Shown here: in pieces, positions 40,251 through 48,599 of the stretch | Numbering within the stretch: position 1 is the first letter of the stretch | Layout: the number at the start of each line of letters is the position of its first letter | Source of the DNA: Pandoraea terrae | GTDB lineage: Bacteria > Pseudomonadota > Gammaproteobacteria > Burkholderiales > Burkholderiaceae | Direction: 5' to 3' | DNA: 64,000 nucleotides | Assembly (NCBI RefSeq): GCF_902459695.1 | Contig: NZ_CABPRZ010000027.1 | Location: 16,729-80,728 of the forward strand | The notes under the pieces: generated by a model | Database searches by the model: none | What the model saw: the letters and a program-made list of their open reading frames with translations, nothing else | Told to the model about the DNA's origin: nothing | Translations under genes and position numbers: made by a program

Positions 40251-42659
40251 TCAGACCCGTTCGGCGGCCAGCTCACTGGTGCGTATCGACTGGCGGGCCG
40301 TGCCGACATCGAGCCAGCAGGCCAAGGCGGGGAGCAGGAAGATCGCTCCGAGGACATTGACGAGGAACATGAAGGCCAGCAACACGCCCATGTCGGCCTG
40401 GAATTTCAAGGCGGAGAAGGCCCAGGTGCCTACGCCGATCGACATGGTCACCGCCGTGAAAACGGCCGCCGTGCCGCGCTGACGCAACGCTTCGTAGAAT
40501 CCCTGGCGCAGGGTCGCGCCGTTGTCTTCGATCTCGTGCTGCAGGCGCTCGTAGAGATAGATGCCGTAGTCGACGCCAACGCCGACACCCAGTGCGACCA
40601 CCGGCAGGGTGGCGACTTTCAGGCCGATGCCGAGGATGGCCATCAGCGCATTGCACAACACCGAGACCACCGCCAGCGGCAGGATGATGCAAAGCACGGC
40701 GCGCCAGGAGCGGAACGTCAGGCAACAGGAGAGGACGATCGCGCCGAACAGGGCGGCCAGCATCTCGACTTCGGCATGTTCGACAGCTTCGTTGGTGGCG
40801 GCGGCCACGCCCGCATTGCCGCCGGCCAGACGAATGCGTACACCCGGGGTCTTGTCGTTATCGATGAATTTCTTGGCCTCGGCCACCACGTGCTTGAGCG
40901 TGGCACCCTGATGGTCCCTCACGAACACGACCATGTTGACGGTCGTGCAGCCCTCGGTATTGAGGCCCAGCTCGGGATTGGCCAGGCGCGCGCCGGTGCG
41001 CAGTGCCGAACTGCTGCGCTGCAGGCCGGCCCAATGCGGATTGCCTTCGTTGCTGCTTGCGGTAGCCAACTTGGCGAGTCCTGCCATGGTGCTGACCGAC
41101 TGCACGCCGTCCACGCCGCGCATATACAGATCGAAGCGTTCCACCGCATTGAGCACCGACCAGTTCAGGCACGCGTCTTCCGGGTCCTTGGTTTCCAGAT
41201 AGACGGACAACACATCCATGCCGATCGAGTAATTGCGCACCACGGCGTCGTTGTCGCGGTTATAGCGCGAGTCGGCCCGCAATTCGGGTGCGCCCGTACC
41301 AATGTCGCCGATCTGCAGATGGCGCGAATACAGGGTGCCGATGGCCAGCAGGCCCAGCGAGACTGCCAGGGTGAGCAGTGCAGGGCGCGGCTGTGCGAGC
41401 GCCGACACGGCCCACCATTTCCCGCCGGGTCGGCCGTCGCTTTTCATGCGCACGGCATTGGGGCCAGGGGTCAGCGTCAGGTGCGACAGAATGATCGGCA
41501 GCATCATCTTGTTCGTGATGATCATCAGCATCACGCCCAGGCAGGCGGTCAGGCCGAGCTCGTGCACGATCGGGATGTCGATCATCATGATCACCATGAA
41601 GCCGAGCGCGTTGGTCAACAAGGCGAGCGTGCCGGGAATGGCGAGCTTGCGGAACGCATTCTCGGCAGCGGTGGGCGACAGCAGGCCGGCATGGACGTCC
41701 TGCTTCCAGGCGTTGGTCATCTGCACGGCGTGCGACACGCCGATCGAGAAGATCAGGAACGGCACAAGGATCGACATGGGGTCAATGCCGTAGCCGATGA
41801 TCGGCAGGATGCCGAGCAGCCATACCACGGGCAGCAGCGCCACCACCAGCGCCACCACGGTCAGCTTGAGCGAGCGCGCGTAGTACCACAGCAAGAGGGC
41901 GGTGATCACGAAGGCGATGGCGAAGAACGTGATCACCGTGCTCAGGCCTTCCATCACGTCGCCGATGATCTTCGAGAAGCCGACGATATTGATGTCGACG
42001 TCGGCGCCGGCAAACCTGGCACGGATCTGCTCGAGTTTTTTCGACACCGCTGCGTAGTCGAGCGGCTTGCCGGTTTGTGGGTCGGTGTCGAGCAGATCGG
42101 CGCGAATCATCGCGGACTTGAGGTCGTTCGACACCAGACTGCCGATCTGGCCGGACTTGGCGACGTTCGAACGCACTTCGGCCAAGCCCGCGGCGTCGGC
42201 TTGAAAACGCGACGGGATGACGACTTCGCCGACGAAGCCGTCTTCGGTGACTTCGACGTATTTGACGTTGGGCGTGAACAGCGAATACACCTGGGCACGG
42301 TTGACGCCCGGCGTGAAGAAGACCTCGTCGGTGACGCCACGCAAGGCCTTCATGAACTCGGCGTTGTAGATGTCGCCCTGGCCCTTCCAGTGCACGTTGA
42401 CGAGAATCCGGTTGGCGCCGGAGAACTCGGTCGAGTGTTCCAGGAACGCCTGCATGTATTCGTGCTTGAGCGGGATCAGTTTGTTGAAGCCGGGGTCGAG
42501 CCGCGTGCGCATGGCTGACACGCCAAGCGCCAGCGTGAATGCAATGAAGATCATCGCGATCGGCGTACGCCAGGCAATCAGCCGGCGTGCGGCGCCGTCG
42601 ATGACCCGCATCAGGCGGCTCGGGCCGGCATGGCGGGTGGAGGGGGTTGGAACGGTCAT
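40251..42659 (-). CDS. RND/MMPL-family transporter
   Basis: An 802-aa inner-membrane protein starting MTVPTPSTRHAG. The frame is open upstream, but this ATG overlaps the stop of the preceding gene in ATGA, indicating coupling. Two bundles of five to six membrane segments (about 255-425 and 640-790) flank two periplasmic domains, with a first membrane segment near residues 33-52. FLIFSIGVSHAVQMTNAW and VVALGVGVGVDYGIYLYERL carry the acidic and small residues typical of MMPL/hopanoid-type RND proteins. Such proteins accompany DUF1329 and DUF1302 in sterol and hydrocarbon loci; transport of the steroid through the envelope is the likely role. Confidence 0.88.
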   Translation of the reverse strand: MTVPTPSTRHAGPSRLMRVIDGAARRLIAWRTPIAMIFIAFTLALGVSAMRTRLDPGFNKLIPLKHEYMQAFLEHSTEFSGANRILVNVHWKGQGDIYNAEFMKALRGVTDEVFFTPGVNRAQVYSLFTPNVKYVEVTEDGFVGEVVIPSRFQADAAGLAEVRSNVAKSGQIGSLVSNDLKSAMIRADLLDTDPQTGKPLDYAAVSKKLEQIRARFAGADVDINIVGFSKIIGDVMEGLSTVITFFAIAFVITALLLWYYARSLKLTVVALVVALLPVVWLLGILPIIGYGIDPMSILVPFLIFSIGVSHAVQMTNAWKQDVHAGLLSPTAAENAFRKLAIPGTLALLTNALGFMVIMMIDIPIVHELGLTACLGVMLMIITNKMMLPIILSHLTLTPGPNAVRMKSDGRPGGKWWAVSALAQPRPALLTLAVSLGLLAIGTLYSRHLQIGDIGTGAPELRADSRYNRDNDAVVRNYSIGMDVLSVYLETKDPEDACLNWSVLNAVERFDLYMRGVDGVQSVSTMAGLAKLATASSNEGNPHWAGLQRSSSALRTGARLANPELGLNTEGCTTVNMVVFVRDHQGATLKHVVAEAKKFIDNDKTPGVRIRLAGGNAGVAAATNEAVEHAEVEMLAALFGAIVLSCCLTFRSWRAVLCIILPLAVVSVLCNALMAILGIGLKVATLPVVALGVGVGVDYGIYLYERLQHEIEDNGATLRQGFYEALRQRGTAAVFTAVTMSIGVGTWAFSALKFQADMGVLLAFMFLVNVLGAIFLLPALACWLDVGTARQSIRTSELAAERV

Positions 42660-43687
42660 TGCGTGGCTCCGGTGCGCGTTTGTGCGGTCTTGACGGTCGT
42701 GGCGGCGGTTGTGCCCGGCGATGGGGCATCGGACATGTCGGCAGCGTAGCGGCGCAAGCCGCCGTCGCCGGCCACGAGCCAGCCGCCCCCGTCGGGGATC
42801 AGGTCGATGAGTGCGATGCGTACGCCGCGCCGGACAATCGTGAAATGCTTGCCGCCGTCCTGGCTGCGCAGGACCGTGCCGCCCTGGCCGACCAGCAGGA
42901 GGTCGCCGTTGGCCGCGCGCGCGTCGCCGAACAGCGAGACCGGCGCCGACATCTCGACCTTGTCCCACGGGCGGCCGCCGTCCGTACTTTGGTAGACATT
43001 GCCGCGCATGCCGTAGACCAGCCAGTTGGCGCCGCCTTGCGACACGGCGCCATAGAACGACCCCTTGTAGAAGGCGGGCACCGTGTTCCAGGATTCGCCG
43101 CCGTCGTCGGACAGCAGGATCAGGCCGCGTTCACCGACGATGATCCAGTGGCGTCCGTCGGGCGCGCCGACGATGCGGTTCAGATGGCGGTCTTCCACGC
43201 CCTTGATCTGTACCGGCTGCCAGGTTTTGCCGTCGTCGTCCGAGCGCAGTGCGCGGCCGAATGCCCCGACGGTCAGCCAGCGGCCGGGCGCGAGGCGGGC
43301 AATGCTCATCAACGGCGCGCCGTTTTCCTTGTCGAAGGCCAATTCCTCCCAATTGCGGCCGCCGTCGCCGGTGCGCAGGATCCAGCCCTCCTGGCCGACC
43401 GCCATGCCGTGCTGCGGGTCGACGAAAACGATCTGTTCGATCAACGCCTGGCGCATGCTGGGCACGTGCGCGTCCTGCCAATGGCGGCCTTCGTCCGCGG
43501 AGATGAGAAGGTGGCCCAGCTCGCCGCCGGCGACGAGGCCGGCGGCGGAGCGCGCGAGGGTGTTGATCTGCATCCGTGCGACGGGCACTTGCGTGTCCTG
43601 CAGGGGTGGGGTGCTGCGGGGGGAAATGGCATAGGCCGCGGCGGCCGCGATGGCGGCTGCCACGGAGATGCCGACCGCAATGCGCAT
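42656..43687 (-). CDS. YCF48/BNR-repeat exported protein
   Basis: A 343-aa protein starting MRIAVGISVAAAIAAAAAYA with GGAGACG upstream; a frame extended 29 residues earlier has no ribosome binding site. After the signal anchor it contains BNR-type repeats with Asp-box-like units: ISADEGRHWQD, RTGDGGRNWEE, RSDDDGKTWQP, LSDDGGESWNT, QSTDGGRPWDK and RSQDGGKHFTI. They predict a seven-bladed beta-propeller like Ycf48. In steroid and related clusters this protein is regularly found next to the MMPL transporter and probably acts as its periplasmic partner or assembly factor. Its stop overlaps the RND start. Confidence 0.85.
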   Translation of the reverse strand: MRIAVGISVAAAIAAAAAYAISPRSTPPLQDTQVPVARMQINTLARSAAGLVAGGELGHLLISADEGRHWQDAHVPSMRQALIEQIVFVDPQHGMAVGQEGWILRTGDGGRNWEELAFDKENGAPLMSIARLAPGRWLTVGAFGRALRSDDDGKTWQPVQIKGVEDRHLNRIVGAPDGRHWIIVGERGLILLSDDGGESWNTVPAFYKGSFYGAVSQGGANWLVYGMRGNVYQSTDGGRPWDKVEMSAPVSLFGDARAANGDLLLVGQGGTVLRSQDGGKHFTIVRRGVRIALIDLIPDGGGWLVAGDGGLRRYAADMSDAPSPGTTAATTVKTAQTRTGATQ

Positions 43688-43849
43688 GGTTCGTCTCCAG
43701 AAGGAAAAGTAGGGCGCGAAGAATCGCGTCTTTTTTTGCATTCTTTCCGACTGGGGCAGAATGACATCGTCCAAAAGGAGTATCGAGACGGCGGGCGGTG
43801 CGATGGCGCCAAATCAGCCCGCGCGCGACGGGAATCCGGGGTGTCGGCG

Positions 43850-43869
43850 CATCGTCCCATCAGACGATG
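43850..43869. promoter_or_regulatory. Operator-like inverted repeat, site 4
   Basis: CATCGTC (43850-43856), N6, GACGATG (43863-43869), about 75 nt upstream of the aldolase gene. The core CGTC-N6-GACG matches sites 1-3 and 5. Confidence 0.5.
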
Positions 43870-43943
43870 GCCGCCGTCCGGTGCGGGACAACAATGCACC
43901 ATCACGGCCCTCGAGCCAGCGAACGAGAAGCGGGAGACGAATC

Positions 43944-45158
43944 ATGGGATTGCAAGGAAACGCCGCGCTGGTGGGCGCGGCGCAATACAAGCCGGAGAAG
44001 TACGCCAGCGCGCCGCGGATGTTCCATCTCGCGCAGGTGGCGGAACTGGCCGGCATGGCGCTGGCCGACGCCGGCATGGCGCTGTCGGACATCGACGGCC
44101 TGGCCATCGTCGGGCCGCATTTTCACGAAGCGACAACGTTCGTGCCGGCCATGGTCGGCGAGTATCTGGGGGTGCCGCTGAATTACGCGGAAGTCGTCGA
44201 TCTGGGCGGGGCGAGTTCCGTCGCCATGGTTTGGCGGGCGGCGGCGGCCATTGAACTCGGGCTGTGCAACACGGTCCTGTGCGTGATTCCCGCGCGCATG
44301 GCGCCGATGGGCGAGGATCACGATCACGTCGCCGAGGTGATCAAGTCGTCGCGTTTTGGCGGCCATAGCACGCGTTTCGGCGCGCCGGAAGCCGAGATGG
44401 ACCTGCCGTACGGCCACATGGCGCAGAACACGGGCTACGCGATGATCGCGCAGCGCTATGGCGCTGTGTACGGGTACGATGCGAGCGCGCTGGCGAAACT
44501 GGCCGTGGCGCAGCGCTTCAATGCCTGTCACAACCCCCAGGCAATGTTCTACGGCCAGCCGATCACGGTCGATGACGTACTGAATTCACGCATGGTCGCC
44601 GAGCCGCTGCGGATGCTGGAAATCGTGATGCCGGTCGCCGGCGGGGCGGCGGTGATCGTGACCCGCATGGACCATGCGCGCGAATGCCGGCATCGTCCGG
44701 TGCAGATCGTCGGCGCGGGCGAACATGTGCAGAGCAAGTCGCCGACGTATGCGCGCGACATGCTGTCCACGCCGATCGGCCCGGCTTCCCGCAAGGCGTT
44801 TGCGATGGCAGGGCTCGCGCCGCGCGACATGCACATGGCGCAGGTCTACGATTGCTACACGATCACGGCAATGCTCACGCTGGAGGATGCCGGCTTTTGC
44901 GAGAAGGGGCAGGGCATGCGCTTCCTGCAGGAACATGACCTGACGTTCAAGGGCGATTTTCCGATGAACACGCACGGCGGCCAGTTGAGTTTCGGCCAGA
45001 CGGGCAGTGCGGGCGGCATGACACAGGTGATCGAGGCGATTCACCAGATTCAGGGACGTGCCGAGGCGCGTCAGCTGCCGCGTCACGATCTGGCATACGT
45101 TTCCGGCACCGGCGGCGTGATGAGCGAGCAGGGTGCGTTGATTTTGAAGGGGGCCTGA
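43944..45158 (+). CDS. Thiolase-like aldolase, Ltp/Sal type (second copy)
   Basis: A 404-aa SCP2-thiolase-fold protein; GGGAGACGA precedes ATG 43944. It has VVDLGGASSVAMVWRAAAAIE, EPLRMLEIVMPVAGGAAVIV, QVYDCYTITAMLTLEDAGF and the terminal PMNTHGGQLSFGQTGSAGG. YDCYT replaces the YDHFTP of the aldolase encoded at 26707, so the two should act on different side-chain intermediates. A DUF35-containing partner follows 2 nt downstream. In Pseudomonas bile-acid degradation two such enzymes, Sal1 and Sal2, cleave successive side-chain units; this may be the counterpart of one of them. Confidence 0.85.
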   Translation: MGLQGNAALVGAAQYKPEKYASAPRMFHLAQVAELAGMALADAGMALSDIDGLAIVGPHFHEATTFVPAMVGEYLGVPLNYAEVVDLGGASSVAMVWRAAAAIELGLCNTVLCVIPARMAPMGEDHDHVAEVIKSSRFGGHSTRFGAPEAEMDLPYGHMAQNTGYAMIAQRYGAVYGYDASALAKLAVAQRFNACHNPQAMFYGQPITVDDVLNSRMVAEPLRMLEIVMPVAGGAAVIVTRMDHARECRHRPVQIVGAGEHVQSKSPTYARDMLSTPIGPASRKAFAMAGLAPRDMHMAQVYDCYTITAMLTLEDAGFCEKGQGMRFLQEHDLTFKGDFPMNTHGGQLSFGQTGSAGGMTQVIEAIHQIQGRAEARQLPRHDLAYVSGTGGVMSEQGALILKGA

Positions 45159-45160
45159 GC

Positions 45161-46132
45161 ATGAGCGAGAACCAAACCCACGTCTGGAACAAGCCGCTGC
45201 CGCAGCCCACACCGATTTCGCAACCGTTCTGGGACGGTTTGAAGGCGCATCGGGTCCGTCTGCAGCAATGCGACGACTGCGGGCACTGGATCTTCTTTCC
45301 GCGCGCGCACTGCCCGCAATGTGCGTCGCAGGCGCTGACGTGGCGGGACGTGAGCGGTCAGGGCACGCTCTACACCTATACGGTCGCGCGTGTGCCGACA
45401 TTGCCCGAGTTCACCGACGAGATGCCGCAGCAGCTGGCGGTGGTCGAATTCGACGAAGGCCCGCACATCAACACGACGCTGGTCGGCATCGCGCCGGGGG
45501 AAGCCAGGATCGGCATGCGTGTGCGGCCGGTGTTCGACACCCGTCCCGGGGCAGTGACGCTGCTGCGCTTTACCGATGCGGCCGGCGCGCATCCGGATGT
45601 CATCGAGGGCGACGCGCCGGCCGTTGTGGAGGCGCCGGCGCAGGATACGACGGCCGCCACCGCGCCGCGCCGGCAGATTCTGTACACTGATCTCGACGCG
45701 ATGCGCTCGCTGGTCTCAAGCGAATTCTCCGGCTGGTCGAACGAATTCCAGGTGACGCAGGCGATCATCGACGCGTTCGCAGCGCTGTCGGGCGACGACT
45801 ACTGGATTCACACGGACCCGGTGCGCGCCAAGGCCGAAAGCCCGTTCGGCACGACGATCGCCCACGGCGCGCTGGTGCAGGTGCTGATGAGCCGTCTGCA
45901 GTTGCCGCTCGACTACGAGATCACCGGGTTCAACAACATGCTGAACTACGGCTCGGACCGAATCCGCTTCGCCAGCCCGGTGCCGTCCGGTTGCCGCATT
46001 CACGCGCGGCATCGCGTCAAGGCGGTGGAGGCGGTCAAGCGCGGCGTCCAGATGACGCTCGAGATCAACATCCATGTGGTCGGCCAGGATCGCCCGTCGG
46101 TCGTCAACGATCTCGTCATTCTGTATATGTGA
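45161..46132 (+). CDS. DUF35-MaoC fusion protein, aldolase partner
   Basis: A 323-aa protein in which the order is DUF35 first (zinc ribbon CDDCGHWIFFPRAHCPQC, OB fold GQGTLYTYTV; about 1-150), then a linker rich in Ala/Pro, then a MaoC hydratase domain (about 185-323). The MaoC part has an intact (R)-hydratase motif, SGDDYWIHTDPVRA and IAHGALVQVLM. This reverses the order in the ChsH2-like protein at 24151, and it is catalytically complete on its own. It probably hydrates an enoyl-CoA and passes it to the aldolase encoded 2 nt upstream. Confidence 0.87.
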   Translation: MSENQTHVWNKPLPQPTPISQPFWDGLKAHRVRLQQCDDCGHWIFFPRAHCPQCASQALTWRDVSGQGTLYTYTVARVPTLPEFTDEMPQQLAVVEFDEGPHINTTLVGIAPGEARIGMRVRPVFDTRPGAVTLLRFTDAAGAHPDVIEGDAPAVVEAPAQDTTAATAPRRQILYTDLDAMRSLVSSEFSGWSNEFQVTQAIIDAFAALSGDDYWIHTDPVRAKAESPFGTTIAHGALVQVLMSRLQLPLDYEITGFNNMLNYGSDRIRFASPVPSGCRIHARHRVKAVEAVKRGVQMTLEINIHVVGQDRPSVVNDLVILYM

Positions 46133-46169
46133 TGCGTTCGATGTCCCTGCCGTACTGACGCGGTAACGC

Positions 46170-46196
46170 AAAACGCCATCGGGGTGTTTTTTATGA
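46170..46196 (+). terminator. Rho-independent terminator after aldolase pair
   Basis: AAAACGCC-ATCG-GGGTGTTTTTT: AACGCC pairs with GGTGTT (one G-U), followed by six T. Its arm AAACGCCATCGG recurs in reverse complement at 47771-47782. Confidence 0.6.
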
Positions 46197-46215
46197 TGCT
46201 CGTGTCGGTTGAAGC

Positions 46216-46519
46216 CTCTTGCCTACTGATGCTCGCGCCGGCCGCAGCATTGGCCCGCTTTCCGCTCCCGACAGAACACACGTACGCGGAAAGCGGGCCA
46301 ACGCTGCGGCGAACCGTCATCGTTCCGTCGACACACTGCCTCAAGCCCCCCAATGCTTGCCCCAGTCTGACGCGACAGCCGTCTTCACCAGTCGCTCCAC
46401 GCGGCATGCCGATTCCCGGACTCGCTCACGAGGGACCGGCGTCGACTCCGATAATCGTCATGCCGTGACACCCCAGCGGTCCACACAGCCCCCGCGGCCT
46501 CGGGGCCGCAAACCGAACG
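46216..46519 (+). repeat. Inverted repeat, left copy (~304 bp)
   Basis: This stretch matches the reverse complement of 47367-47669 along its whole length with only scattered differences, by eye about nine in ten bases. It includes a hairpin with 16-bp perfect arms (TTGGCCCGCTTTCCGC and GCGGAAAGCGGGCCAA) around a 20-nt loop at 46261-46280. The pair of copies encloses two small genes. No transposase is visible. Confidence 0.85.
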
Positions 46520-46671
46520 TGGGTGTACACGTGCCGGCACCGCGCGACGCCCCCCCGTTCGTTGAAACCCTCTGAGTGTTCCGGCCTTTTCGCGAAGGTC
46601 TGGGCGGTTATGCATCGATAATCGCCCGGATGACATGGCACCCGGGCAAAGACCCGACGCTGTGGGCGGGG

Positions 46672-46953
46672 TTACGCGGCAAGAGGCTGCGCACGATCGA
46701 TGAGGTTGTTCCGCTGCTCGAAGATTTGCGTCGAAAGTTCATGCGCAGTACTCGCGAGTTCTTCGAGTTGCTCAAACAACGCATGCACGAATTCCTCATC
46801 CAGCGAATCGATCCCGCCTTGGCCACCAACGATCGACAGCGCGACGATCTTGCCAGTCACATTGCGCAGTTCAACCGCACGTTCGTCCTGCTCCCTACCG
46901 CACTGGGCAATCGCTTCGTCTTCCGGGGAAAGTTGACGCTCAACTTCAGACAT
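46672..46953 (-). CDS. Small acidic protein between the inverted repeats
   Basis: A 93-aa protein with a strong ribosome binding site (GGAGGTG five bases before the ATG). The sequence is acidic and helical: MSEVERQLSPEDEAIAQCG, VELRNVTGKIVALSIVGGQ, then EEFVHALFEQLEELASTAHE and an amphipathic C-terminus. A coiled-coil or a small helical bundle is likely. There is no signal peptide and no recognised family. It is the main gene enclosed by the ~304-bp inverted repeats. Confidence 0.65.
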   Translation of the reverse strand: MSEVERQLSPEDEAIAQCGREQDERAVELRNVTGKIVALSIVGGQGGIDSLDEEFVHALFEQLEELASTAHELSTQIFEQRNNLIDRAQPLAA

Positions 46954-47140
46954 AACACCTCCAACACAACAAAGTGGAATTGCGCCCGCTCAGCGCTGTC
47001 GTGGGAGTGACGTAAAGGATAGCGTTCCGATGACGAATGGGTGGGCGGGCACCAGGCCGGGGTGAGAAACCGTGCAATTCCATCGGGGAAAAACGGTTGA
47101 CCTTTCGGTCACCCAGCCTGAGCCCGCCCAAAGAAGAGAC

Positions 47141-47284
47141 ATGGACAGCCCGCGCACGACGGACCGCGCACAACGCGCGGCACAGGGCATGTACAAGGCG
47201 ATATGCCGCCAATTCTATCGTTTTGCGCGACTTTCAGAATCGTCCGAGAAAATCATTAGGATAACGTGCCGGTTTTCCGTCTAG
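47141..47284 (+). CDS. Small basic protein between the inverted repeats
   Basis: A 47-aa frame starting MDSPRTTDRAQRAAQGMYK, with AAGAAGAG four bases upstream. It is strongly basic, with two cysteines (AICRQF and RITCRF) and a C-terminus IIRITCRFSV. An earlier ATG at 47072 lacks a ribosome binding site. No family is known. It is divergent from the acidic gene, a layout seen in some toxin-antitoxin or regulator pairs, but I have no direct evidence for that. Confidence 0.35.
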   Translation: MDSPRTTDRAQRAAQGMYKAICRQFYRFARLSESSEKIIRITCRFSV

Positions 47285-47366
47285 TCGCCCCCGGGCACCG
47301 CACGGCGCCTTCACGTCGTCGCCGATGAACCGCGTCGTACGATACACAGTGGCGCGCCGGAATCCT

Positions 47367-47669
47367 CGTTCGGTTTACGGCCCCGAGGCCGGGGGGCTGA
47401 GTGGACCGCAGGGGTGTCACGGCATGACGATTATCGGAGCCGACGCCGGTCCCTCGAGAGCGGGTCCGGGAATCGGCATGCCGCGTGGAGCGGCTGGTGG
47501 AGACGGCTGTCGCGTCAGACCGGGGCAAGCATTGGGTGGCTTGAGGCAGTGTGTCGACGCGACTTGAGCGGTTCGCCGGAGCGTTGGCCCGCTTTCCGCG
47601 TACGTGTGTTCTGTCGGGAGCGGAAAGCGGGCCAATGCTGCGGCCGGCGCGAGCATCAGTAGGCAAGAG
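47367..47669 (-). repeat. Inverted repeat, right copy (~303 bp)
   Basis: Reverse-complement partner of 46216-46519. The same long hairpin occurs at 47583-47633. At its outer edge the copy runs into degenerate 38-bp tandem units. Confidence 0.85.
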
Positions 47670-47748
47670 AAGCGGTCGAGGCCGGCGCGAGCCTCAATAG
47701 GCAAGAGACGAGGCTGCGGCCGGCAAAAGCGTCAATAGCCGTAAAGCG
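47642..47748 (+). repeat. Tandem 38-bp repeat, about 2.8 units
   Basis: Units begin with GGCCGGC at 47642, 47680 and 47718. The first two differ at few positions (GGCCGGCGCGAGC-TCA-TAGGCAAGAGA pattern); the third is more diverged and partial. Confidence 0.75.
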
Positions 47749-47803
47749 AAAAAAGCCCCGCCGGAGTGACCGATGGCGTTTCGCTATCTGGCGATGACAG
47801 ACG

Positions 47804-48595
47804 TCAATCGACGAACTCGACCGCGCAAGTCCCCATGCCGCTGATGCGCATCTCGAAGCGGTCACCGGCTGCGGCCGGCACGAGCGGTGCGAGCGCGCCC
47901 GACAGGATCAGTTCGCCACGCTTGAACGGAATGCCGAACGCACCGAGCGTATTGGCCAGCCACGCCACCGCTTCGGCAGGATGCCCCTGAACCGCCGCGC
48001 CCAGGCCCGATCCCGAAGGTGCGCCATTCCTGGTCATTGTCATCTCGACGGTCGACAGGTTCAGCGTGTACGGATCGGTGCGCTGTCCACCCACCACGAA
48101 TACGCCGCACGACGCGTTGTCGGCCACGGTGTCCTGAATACGGATCTTCCAGTCGTCGATGCGCGAATCAACGATCTCGAAGCACGGCGCGACCCACGCC
48201 GTTGCCTTCATCACGTCCTCGCGCGTCACGCCGGGGCCTTGCAGATCGTCCTTCAGCATGAACGCGATTTCCGCTTCCGCGCGTGGCTGGATGAGGCCGG
48301 CACGGGACAGGCTGACGCGCGCGTCGTCGGGGTACTGCATGACGTCCGTCAGAAACCCGAAATCCGGTTGATGGACGTCGAGCATTTCCTGCACCGCACG
48401 CGAGGTCACGCCGATTTTCTTGCCGACGACCTTCTCGCCGGCTGCCTCGCGCCGGCGCAGCATGCGCAGCGAAATGTGATACGCGTCGTCGATCGTGATG
48501 CCGGGATGGCGCTGGGTCAGCGGCGTACGCGTGGTGCGCGTGCTCAGGGCGTCGAACAGGTCGTCGCCAAGCGCTTTGATCAGGGCGTGGTCCAT
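47804..48595 (-). CDS. 2-oxopent-4-enoate hydratase family (HsaE/TesE-like)
   Basis: A 263-aa protein of the MhpD/HsaE family, which adds water to 2-hydroxypenta-2,4-dienoate to give 4-hydroxy-2-oxovalerate. It has VVGKKIGVTSRAVQEML, DFGFLTDVM, the metal-binding RAEAEIAFML with its paired Glu residues, and APCFEIVDSRIDDWKI. It lies 4 nt downstream of the C-C hydrolase gene, the enzyme that makes its substrate in meta-cleavage pathways. In steroid degradation the C4 unit comes from ring A. The aldolase and aldehyde dehydrogenase that should follow are not in this window. Confidence 0.9.
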   Translation of the reverse strand: MDHALIKALGDDLFDALSTRTTRTPLTQRHPGITIDDAYHISLRMLRRREAAGEKVVGKKIGVTSRAVQEMLDVHQPDFGFLTDVMQYPDDARVSLSRAGLIQPRAEAEIAFMLKDDLQGPGVTREDVMKATAWVAPCFEIVDSRIDDWKIRIQDTVADNASCGVFVVGGQRTDPYTLNLSTVEMTMTRNGAPSGSGLGAAVQGHPAEAVAWLANTLGAFGIPFKRGELILSGALAPLVPAAAGDRFEMRISGMGTCAVEFVD

Positions 48596-48599
48596 GATG

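Noticed and set aside
40233..42518. 761-codon plus-strand frame opposite the RND gene
   Set aside because: Composition is dominated by His, Gln, Arg and Asp and mirrors the transporter codons; no recognisable domain. The RND protein on the other strand has clear membrane segments and motifs.
43761..43943. Upstream extension of the second aldolase gene
   Set aside because: It would read through the operator-like palindrome; a good ribosome binding site precedes the ATG at 43944 and homology starts there.
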